The translations under genes and the position numbers were made by a program. The notes beneath the pieces are model-generated. The model ran no database searches and was not told the DNA's origin. It was given only the letters and a program-made list of their open reading frames with translations. This document shows positions 6,541 through 11,164 of a stretch of DNA of 11,164 nucleotides, piece by piece (the stretch's first letter is position 1; each line of letters starts with the position of its first letter). Source of the DNA: JBGPIK01 sp041484845 (lineage in GTDB: Bacteria; Desulfobacterota; Binatia; UBA9968). The stretch lies in contig JBGPIK010000216.1 of assembly GCA_041484845.1 (NCBI GenBank), positions 1 through 11,164 on the forward strand, read 5' to 3'.

Positions 6541-8112
6541 TCATCCGCCTCTTAGCTTAACTTCCCAGTCCAGATAGCGCTGCATCTCTGCCCTGCTTCC
6601 GCGGACCGACGGTGATAGAACAACATCGTTCGCTTCCACTAAACACCGATCGAGCCCGGTTTCTGTTCGGTGTCCGCTGCCCGCCCACGCCCGCACGCCA
6701 CCCCGTAAAACCGCCACATCGGTATAGCCGATACCATTGAGTGCTTGCGCAGCCAGTACGGAATTCCGGTCATCGGAACAGGTTAAGATGATGCGCTGGC
6801 TGCGCTCGGGAAAACGCTCCGGCAACTTAAGCTCGATCAAGCCGCGAGAAATCCAGTATGCGCCGGGAACATGGGCCGCTTCAAAATCGAGACTCGTACC
6901 GACATCGAGAATCAACGCGCGGGAGTTTTGCAGTTTTTCCTCCAACGCGCGCGCATCGATCAATCTAACTAACTTTGTGGCGGCGTCATAATCCAACGGT
7001 TCCGCGCTATTGACGCCTGGAGCCAACGACTCCCCTGATTCCATCCACGCGCGTAGACCGCCCCCCAGGACTGCGACATCGTTAAACCCCATCTGCCGGT
7101 ACCAGTAAGCCGCCATGACGGCGCGTGCCGATGTTTTGCTGACAAAGATGACTTTGCCATTCCTCACGGCAATAAAATCATCCGCGCGTTGGACCGCTTG
7201 TCCGCCCGGAACGTTGAACGATCCCGGCACATGGCCGGAAGCGAATTCGTTTTCCGATCTCACATCGATGATGTAGGTGACGCCGTCATACGCACTTTTT
7301 GTGATACGCATGACCTCTCGGGCGGAAATGAACGGGATGCCATCTTCCGACGTAAGTTGCAGCGCGAGAGTGGTCGCCCTTTCTCTACTGGTCTCCGACG
7401 CAACCGCTGTCTGCCGCGCCGGCTTCGATTCCAATTCGAAACCCGCCAGTGCCCACCCCATGGTGCCGTTCTTGAGCGCGCGAACGTTCTCTAAGCCCAA
7501 TTTACGTAGTGCTGCCGTGCCGATGATGCTGCGCGTGCGCCCGGCGCAATTGATGATAATTGATCCTTTCGGTTTCTGCTTGAGTTCATCAGCCCAGAGA
7601 ACGACATCACCGCCCGGCACATTGATCGCTCCCGGGATGCAGAAACGGCCAAACTCTTCCGGCGTCCTCATATCGAGGATCATCACGTCGGCCGCTTTGT
7701 CTTGCAGGCTCTTTAATTCCTCGGGCGATATTTCGGGTATGTTTCTCTCGTGATGGACGCGCTCGCCGAAGACTTTACTCGGCACGTTCACACCGCTGAC
7801 CGTCGGATAGCCCGCTTCCTGCCAGGACGGCAACCCGCCCCCAAGAACCGTAACATCGGAATAACCGAGGCGGACAAAAGTTACAGCGGCCAATGCGGCG
7901 CGCTTTCCGCCATCGTCATAAACGACCAACGAAATTTTCGAATTGGGCACCAGCTCGGCAATGCGAAACTCGATCTGGCTCCGCGGCAATGATGTGGCGT
8001 TGGCGATATGGCACGCGTTAAATTCGCCCCGCTCCCGGATATCGAGCACGGCGTAGAGAGAGTCCGAGGCCATCAAAGCCGCTGCATCGCGACAAGAGAT
8101 TGTTGCAGTCAA
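6541..8112 (-). CDS. Four-domain rhodanese sulfurtransferase, TTG start
   Basis: Cytoplasmic-looking protein of 523 residues with four tandem rhodanese domains, at about 3-107, 125-230, 259-365 and 374-487, then a 36-residue tail. The active-site loops alternate. Domain 1 is YDDGGKR, with Asp66 for Cys; domain 2 is NCAGRTRS with Cys189; domain 3 is VSKTSARA with Ser325 for Cys; domain 4 is TCSDDRNS with Cys445. Rhodanese domains carry sulfane sulfur as a Cys persulfide, so domains 2 and 4 could act and 1 and 3 are probably structural or regulatory. The chosen TTG (5' base 8112) follows a ribosome site and just precedes domain 1. The first in-frame ATG, at 8286, would add 58 residues encoded partly by a palindromic repeat. 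The gene converges on the thiol dioxygenase, suggesting shared sulfur metabolism. The donor and acceptor are unknown. Confidence 0.9.
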   Translation of the reverse strand: MTATISCRDAAALMASDSLYAVLDIRERGEFNACHIANATSLPRSQIEFRIAELVPNSKISLVVYDDGGKRAALAAVTFVRLGYSDVTVLGGGLPSWQEAGYPTVSGVNVPSKVFGERVHHERNIPEISPEELKSLQDKAADVMILDMRTPEEFGRFCIPGAINVPGGDVVLWADELKQKPKGSIIINCAGRTRSIIGTAALRKLGLENVRALKNGTMGWALAGFELESKPARQTAVASETSRERATTLALQLTSEDGIPFISAREVMRITKSAYDGVTYIIDVRSENEFASGHVPGSFNVPGGQAVQRADDFIAVRNGKVIFVSKTSARAVMAAYWYRQMGFNDVAVLGGGLRAWMESGESLAPGVNSAEPLDYDAATKLVRLIDARALEEKLQNSRALILDVGTSLDFEAAHVPGAYWISRGLIELKLPERFPERSQRIILTCSDDRNSVLAAQALNGIGYTDVAVLRGGVRAWAGSGHRTETGLDRCLVEANDVVLSPSVRGSRAEMQRYLDWEVKLRGG

Positions 8113-8120
8113 CGAGTTAA

Positions 8121-8127
8121 CTCCCTT
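8121..8127 (-). promoter_or_regulatory. Ribosome binding site deciding the TTG start of the rhodanese gene
   Basis: On the minus strand, AAGGGAG lies 8 bases before the TTG at 8112. No ATG or GTG lies between the repeat-encoded segment and the first rhodanese domain, so this pair is the best-supported initiation site. Confidence 0.65.
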
Positions 8128-8209
8128 CCATTCGGTAAATTGGCACGGTAGCGTCAAAGTCACCTTCACCTTAGTGAACTGAATTGATTTCGCAAGTTCC
8201 GTTTGTCCA

Positions 8210-8284
8210 AAAATCCCCCTGCCCCCTTTTCCAAAGGGGGAATTAAAAATCTCCCTTTGCAAAGGGAGATTTAGAGGGATTTTC
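8210..8284. repeat. Compound palindromic element (CCCCCTTT/AAAGGGGG type)
   Basis: Outer arms AAAATCCCCCT (8210-8220) and AGAGGGATTTT (8274-8284) pair at 10 of 11 positions. Inside are two hairpins: CCCCCTTT-TCC-AAAGGGGG (8222-8240), and a perfect 26-bp palindrome at 8247-8272 centred on GC. The layout resembles a small REP- or MITE-like dispersed element. If read as protein on the minus strand it gives NLPLQREI and FGKGGRGIFG, strings familiar as repeat-derived false N-termini in many genomes. Confidence 0.8.
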
Positions 8285-8335
8285 AATCTCTGTGGGTCGA
8301 TTCCCCGTAGCTTGCTGTGTTAAGTAAATTGCTTA

Positions 8336-8388
8336 TCCGAAGTCCGTCATTCCCGCATGTATTAAGCGGGAATCCAGGCGGGTTCGGA
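8336..8388. repeat. Nested inverted repeat of the ATTCCCGC/GCGGGAAT type
   Basis: ATTCCCGC (8349-8356) and GCGGGAAT (8366-8373) are perfect 8-bp arms around 9 bases. They are enclosed by TCCGAA (8336-8341) and TTCGGA (8383-8388). It is similar in style to the widespread GTCATTCCCGC...GCGGGAATCCA intergenic repeats. Confidence 0.75.
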
Positions 8389-8422
8389 ACTGGACCCCCG
8401 ACCCATTCGACGTGGCTCATGG

Positions 8423-8448
8423 TCGTGGTGAGCACAGTCGAACCACGA
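8423..8448. repeat. Inverted repeat TCGTGGT/ACCACGA
   Basis: Perfect 7-bp arms flank GAGCACAGTCGA. The core GGTGAGC...GTCGAACCA is a form often seen as a dispersed repeat in proteobacterial genomes. The A-run after the right arm (8450-8454) does not favour a + strand terminator. Confidence 0.6.
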
Positions 8449-8502
8449 TAAAAACATTCGGGGGCGACGCTTTTAAGATAAATCTCATCGCCGAGTTCTG
8501 AT

Positions 8503-8524
8503 ACTCCGCAGCTTGCTGCGGGGT
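8503..8524. repeat. Palindromic repeat CCGCAGC-TT-GCTGCGG, second partial copy at 8299-8319
   Basis: The 7-bp arms extend to about 10 bp if one G-T pair is allowed. A diverged half copy, GATTCCCCGTAGCTTGCTGTG at 8299-8319, matches 8500-8520 at 17 of 21 positions but has lost the right arm. Two copies 200 bp apart indicate a repeat family rather than a one-off hairpin. Confidence 0.65.
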
Positions 8525-8579
8525 TATTCATTCCTGTCAACAGGACATTGACGAGACCCTGGGCAAACTGGGAACTGCC

Positions 8580-8609
8580 TTGACGTACCGTTAAATTCTG
8601 TTCTACTAA
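8580..8609 (+). promoter_or_regulatory. Possible promoter of the DapA-like gene
   Basis: TTGACG (8580-8585), a 5/6 match to a -35 box, is followed after 18 bp by TACTAA (8604-8609), a weak -10 match. The position, about 57 bp before the start codon, is reasonable. Confidence 0.3.
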
Positions 8610-8665
8610 TGTCAGGAATAGTTTCAAGCCGAATTAAGTTCACTTGTCGCGCGTTGGAGGAGAAA

Positions 8666-9646
8666 ATGTCAACTATTCATGAACGCTTCAGCGGTTTATT
8701 TATCCCTCATGTAACACCATTCGATGCGTCCGGGGCTTTGGATTTGGCAAGTCTGTCGCGCCTCACCTCTCACTTTGTCGCCCTCGACGGAGTAGCGGGC
8801 CTGGTCTCTTGCGCACGTATCGGCGAAGGCCCAGTTCTTAGTATCGAGGAAAAACGCAGAGTTTATAAAGTTGCCGGAAAAGCCGCGCGCGCAGCCGGCA
8901 AGGTCCATATCGCTACCATTGCGCCGCAATCCACCGACGAAGCCATTGCTCTGATGCATGATCTGGAGAGTTTACCGGTGAACGCCGTCATGATTTTTCC
9001 GCCGCTGCTGTTCGCTTGGGGCAAAGTCGACCCCAATCTCAAGGTCCGATTCTTCGAAGACCTGGCGCGGGAGACAAAGTTACCGGTCGTCCTCTTCCAG
9101 ATACCCGTCAAGAGTTACTATTACGACGTAGAAACCATTTGCCGGATTGCCCGATTGGAAAATGTGGTGGCGTTCAAAGAAGCCTCCTTTGATATCAACC
9201 TGTTCACGGAAACCGTGCAGCATTTGAAACGCGAAAATGCCGCCATGCGGGTGTTGACCGGCAACGATCGCTTCGTCGCGGAAAGTTACAAAATCGGCGC
9301 CCATGGAGCGCTAATCGGAGTCGCCAACGTGGCGACGGAGCGATGGGGCGCCATGGATATCGCCGGACGCGCCGGTGATTTTGACCGGGCCGCCGCGCTC
9401 CAGCGAGAGCTTGAAGCCGTGAAGGAGCTGGTTTTCAGCGAGCCCATCGTGGAAGCGGTAGCGCGTATTAAAGTGGTGTTGCTGCACGAGGGGCTGATCG
9501 ATACGGCCACCGTCCGCCGCCCGCAACTGGGAATAGCGCAAGCAGAGCAGAAGCAACTCCTCGATAGCTATAGAGCGATGAAGGCCAATGAATTTCGCTC
9601 GAAGGTGTCAGAGACGGAAATGAAACGGCGCAAGGCAACGGCCTAG
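8666..9646 (+). CDS. Dihydrodipicolinate synthase (DapA) superfamily aldolase/lyase, not DapA itself
   Basis: A 326-residue TIM-barrel protein of the class I aldolase superfamily that includes DapA, N-acetylneuraminate lyase and KDG aldolases. The Schiff-base Lys is present as Lys171 in VVAFKEAS, and the substrate-loop region LTGNDRF (197-203) is conserved. Key DapA features are missing. The TTGE loop is replaced by SCARIGEG (48-55). The catalytic Tyr of the YNVP motif is Phe144 in LFQIP, and the DapA carboxylate-binding Arg is Lys149. It is therefore unlikely to make lysine precursors and may act on another 2-oxo acid. The ATG at 8666 follows GGAGGAG (8656-8662). An in-frame ATG at 8609 would add 19 residues and lacks a ribosome site. 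The C-terminus is charged and probably flexible (320 onward). Confidence 0.9.
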   Translation: MSTIHERFSGLFIPHVTPFDASGALDLASLSRLTSHFVALDGVAGLVSCARIGEGPVLSIEEKRRVYKVAGKAARAAGKVHIATIAPQSTDEAIALMHDLESLPVNAVMIFPPLLFAWGKVDPNLKVRFFEDLARETKLPVVLFQIPVKSYYYDVETICRIARLENVVAFKEASFDINLFTETVQHLKRENAAMRVLTGNDRFVAESYKIGAHGALIGVANVATERWGAMDIAGRAGDFDRAAALQRELEAVKELVFSEPIVEAVARIKVVLLHEGLIDTATVRRPQLGIAQAEQKQLLDSYRAMKANEFRSKVSETEMKRRKATA

Positions 9647-9660
9647 CTCGTCCGCCTTGT

Positions 9661-9695
9661 TTGTCGAATCCTGTCTCGATTTGTCGCGAGTTGTC
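9661..9695 (+). repeat. 10-bp-phased (T/C)TGTC array upstream of the membrane protein gene
   Basis: Four pentamers, TTGTC, CTGTC, TTGTC and TTGTC, start at 9661, 9671, 9681 and 9691, exactly one helical turn apart. Such phasing puts all copies on one face of the DNA, as in some operators. It lies 46 bp or more before the ATG at 9741. No binding protein is identified and chance is possible. Confidence 0.45.
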
Positions 9696-9740
9696 TCATT
9701 GCTCGTGGCGGTCTTTTCCTATAAGGGTGAGAAGACTGCC

Positions 9741-10118
9741 ATGTCGTTATCCGCATCATTTGCTCAGCGGTCCACAGTTTGGCGTGCGCTATACACATGT
9801 TTCGCTATCGTAATTTTGTTCTACGTTTTTTTTGATGTTCTCGACCTCGACGGTTCGAACTTCGCCAAACTTTTTAACGTCGCGCGTCCAACCGCGCTCG
9901 ACGCTTTCACCGCCGCGGAGCCTGAGTTAGATTTGTCCCAAAAACAATTCTTACTCGTAAGCGCTGGTGCGCGACTCCTCGTTGCAGGACCGGATGAGAG
10001 CGCTCGCCGGCGTAGGCCGGACAAAGTTCAATTATCACTGCTCCATCGCGTGCAAGACCATGGCTATCGGTTGGGTCTTGCGCGCAGTTCCCTTTCCGAA
10101 AAATCTCCCTACGACTGA
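9741..10118 (+). CDS. Small single-helix membrane protein of unknown function
   Basis: I do not recognise a characterised family. The 125-residue product has a short polar N-terminus, one strong hydrophobic helix (about 16-36, ALYTCFAIVILFYVFF), an acidic FDVLDLDGS segment right after it, and a soluble tail of about 85 residues. The tail has an Arg-rich patch (ARRRRPDK, 88-95) and ends RVQDHGYRLGLARSSLSEK. The topology looks like an anchored periplasmic or cytoplasmic domain; the basic N-terminal side favours the N-terminus inside. The ATG at 9741 follows AAGGGTGAG (9723-9731) at good spacing. An in-frame ATG at 9657 would add 28 residues across the phased repeat array and is less likely. The frame from 9961 to 10140 is also open in another register, so decay by frameshift cannot be excluded. 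Confidence 0.55.
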   Translation: MSLSASFAQRSTVWRALYTCFAIVILFYVFFDVLDLDGSNFAKLFNVARPTALDAFTAAEPELDLSQKQFLLVSAGARLLVAGPDESARRRRPDKVQLSLLHRVQDHGYRLGLARSSLSEKSPYD

Positions 10119-10157
10119 CGATCGTTTGCCACGCGCTGGTTAAGAAAACGTTTCGGC

Positions 10158-10189
10158 CGCGCTGGCCAAAGCGCGAAAATTTAGTTTTT
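10158..10189 (+). terminator. Possible weak terminator after the membrane protein gene
   Basis: CGCGCT (10158-10163) and AGCGCG (10170-10175) form a 6-bp stem with a 6-base loop. It is followed by an A/T-rich run that includes five T at 10185-10189. The T-run does not abut the stem, so efficiency would be low. Confidence 0.3.
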
Positions 10190-10233
10190 CGTTCATCGTT
10201 GCCATGCAACCAATAACCCGCAAGGAGATTTAT

Positions 10234-10878
10234 ATGAAAATACAGAAATCGTCGTTGGGCTGCCTAATCGTAATACTGATCGCTTCATTTCTATCGGTAG
10301 CAACTTCGTTTGCTGCCCCACCCCAGCTTAAAAGTCAATACGCGTTTACGGGCGAAGCCAGCTGTTTAGCCTCGGCAATAAAAAAGGAGGGGACTCCAAT
10401 AAACCCGTCCGGATTTAATGAAACTGATTTCACCTTAAAAAAGGAAGCAGATGGTGTTACTAACGTAAATAGTTTTGTTGATTCTTTTAGTGTGAACGGG
10501 GTTAGGATTTTTAACGGAGACGGCACGGGCAGCGTCCAGGGAACAAGCGTTGCTATTACTTATGATAACAAAACACCGAACGCTAGCTCGCATAATTTTA
10601 CCTATACATTCACGTATACTTTTGGCGCAGACGGCACGATTCACACAGTTATGGACCCCCTCAACAATTACCTCGGCACATTCACTGTTGGCCCCCGCAC
10701 CGGGCAGACAGTCAGCATCGATAAAATCAATCTCGACGGCATGGCCTCGGTAAACAACATGACCCTGACACTGTCTACACCTGCACCATTTATAGAGACA
10801 CACACGTATTCCAATGGCGATGTGCACCAAGCAATCTGCCATCGCTCGCGCGTATTCACCTGGATAGGAAATTCATAG
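10234..10878 (+). CDS. Small secreted protein of unknown function
   Basis: A 214-residue product with a clear Sec signal peptide: basic start MKIQKSS, hydrophobic core LIVILIASFLSVA, and a likely cut near SFA-A (about residue 27). The mature part is rich in Thr, Asn, Ser and Gly with alternating aromatic strands (NFTYTFTYTF, 121-130), which suggests a beta-sandwich or barrel-like exported domain. It has two mature cysteines, Cys44 and Cys202, that could form one disulfide joining the two ends. No lipobox is seen, since the Cys at position 10 lies before the hydrophobic core. The ATG at 10234 follows AAGGAGA (10222-10228); an upstream in-frame ATG at 10204 is rejected because it would bury the signal peptide. 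Base composition is more AT-rich than the neighbours, a hint of different origin. I cannot assign a function. Confidence 0.75.
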   Translation: MKIQKSSLGCLIVILIASFLSVATSFAAPPQLKSQYAFTGEASCLASAIKKEGTPINPSGFNETDFTLKKEADGVTNVNSFVDSFSVNGVRIFNGDGTGSVQGTSVAITYDNKTPNASSHNFTYTFTYTFGADGTIHTVMDPLNNYLGTFTVGPRTGQTVSIDKINLDGMASVNNMTLTLSTPAPFIETHTYSNGDVHQAICHRSRVFTWIGNS

Positions 10879-10930
10879 ACGTGAACACCGATTCGCTACC
10901 AAGCAAGAGGCCGAGTCGGCCAAAACTCCA

Positions 10931-10950
10931 ACTCCAAAGTTAACTGGAGT
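10931..10950. repeat. Small inverted repeat ACTCCA/TGGAGT
   Basis: Two 6-bp arms around AAGTTAAC, between the secreted-protein stop and the main terminator. The arms share the ACTCC/GGAGT core of the repeat at 6466-6535, which may or may not be meaningful. Confidence 0.35.
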
Positions 10951-10970
10951 CGCAACGCGCGCTAATTAAA

Positions 10971-11020
10971 CAAGCCCCAAACCCCGTTTTCCAGTCGGTG
11001 TTTGGGGCTTGTTGCTTTCT
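10971..11020. terminator. Rho-independent terminator, probably bidirectional
   Basis: CAAGCCCCAAAC (10971-10982) and GTTTGGGGCTTG (11000-11011) form a perfect 12-bp stem with a 17-base loop. On the + strand it is followed by TTGCTTTCT. On the minus strand the stem is followed by TTTAATTAG. It would end transcription of the secreted-protein gene and, from the right, any convergent gene. Confidence 0.8.
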
Positions 11021-11073
11021 AGAAAGGCGGGACGGTGACCGTGAACGGGTCGAAAAAGGGGGGCTTGGTTCAA

Positions 11074-11163
11074 TTACCACGCCGGCAAAATCCGGAGCAA
11101 CCGGGATTTCGCTCGACTAACCCAGTTCTTCGCTTCCTCGTCCCGGAATAAACAACGCAAACA
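11074..11163 (-). CDS. Possible 3' end of a convergent gene running off the right edge
   Basis: The minus-strand frame from the window edge reads CLRCLFRDEEAKNWVSRAKS and then RLLRILPAW before a TAA at 11074-11076. This reads like an amphipathic protein C-terminus, and the T-rich flank on both sides of the nearby terminator fits convergent genes. Only 29 codons are visible, so it is tentative and no family can be named. Confidence 0.3.
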   Translation of the reverse strand, partial: CLRCLFRDEEAKNWVSRAKSRLLRILPAW

Positions 11164-11164
11164 A

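Larger units (their letters stand above)
8113..8665. other. 550-bp non-coding stretch packed with palindromic repeats
   Basis: Lies between the divergent rhodanese and DapA-like genes. From 8208 to 8524 it is a patchwork of at least four kinds of short inverted repeat, listed separately. Open frames through it translate the repeats and look like no protein family. The last ~85 bp before 8666 hold the probable promoter and leader of the DapA-like gene. No RNA gene is recognisable. Confidence 0.75.

Noticed and set aside
8208..8524. CRISPR array in the repeat-rich gap
   Set aside because: The repeats are different palindromes of unequal spacing, with no regular repeat-spacer unit and no cas genes nearby.
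8283..8627. A 114-codon minus-strand frame in the repeat cluster
   Set aside because: Its translation is made of the palindromic repeats themselves and shows no protein-like domain, so it is not a gene.
9699..9725. TTGCTC-15-TATAAG promoter before the membrane protein gene
   Set aside because: The -35 match is poor and the spacer short; not strong enough to list as a feature.
9961..10140. Open frame in another register over the end of the membrane protein gene
   Set aside because: It starts right after a stop, has no ribosome site or recognised motif, and the chosen frame is continuous. It is kept only as a caution about possible frameshift.

Overview
This is a bacterial window of moderate GC that looks chromosomal. 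Coding density is high, Shine-Dalgarno sites are clear, and some starts are GTG or TTG. Gene content is RidA-like, 2-hydroxyacid dehydrogenase, ACMSD-type amidohydrolase, DapA-superfamily, Deg protease and rhodanese genes. Together with several kinds of short palindromic intergenic repeat, this recalls uncultured soil or sediment lineages of the Deltaproteobacteria/Desulfobacterota, Binatota or Methylomirabilota type. That placement is an impression from style and family content, with no marker gene to support it. I see no rRNA, tRNA, CRISPR array, integrase or transposase.

Left block (1-4080, + strand). An exported Deg/HtrA-type serine protease runs off the left edge. It is followed by a probable operon of a RidA-like two-lobed protein, a D-2-hydroxyacid dehydrogenase 15 bp downstream, and a class I SAM methyltransferase after a 75-bp gap. 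The RidA/dehydrogenase pair would fit turnover of imine or 2-oxo acid intermediates, but this is inference.

Middle block (4081-6540). A strong sigma70-like promoter (TTGACA-16-CATAAT) and a perfect ribosome binding site precede an amidohydrolase. A UspA-type stress protein (GTG start) and a cupin thiol dioxygenase of the cysteine/3-mercaptopropionate dioxygenase type follow closely, as one transcription unit. The unit meets a convergent four-rhodanese-domain sulfurtransferase across an inverted repeat made of 8-bp units. A thiol dioxygenase facing a sulfurtransferase suggests organic thiol and sulfane sulfur handling.

Right block (8113-11164). A 550-bp non-coding stretch is packed with palindromic repeats. 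One repeat is translated as a false N-terminus if the rhodanese gene is started at its first ATG; the better start is a TTG at 8112. Next come a DapA-superfamily aldolase/lyase that keeps the Schiff-base lysine but lacks other DapA active-site residues, a one-helix membrane protein preceded by a 10-bp-phased TGTC array, and a small secreted beta-rich protein. A 12-bp-stem terminator ends this run. The tail of a gene on the minus strand may begin at the right edge.

The most interesting items are the alternating dead/active rhodanese architecture beside the dioxygenase, the active-site departures in the RidA-like and DapA-like proteins, and the phased and octameric repeats. I found no clear defence or mobile system.
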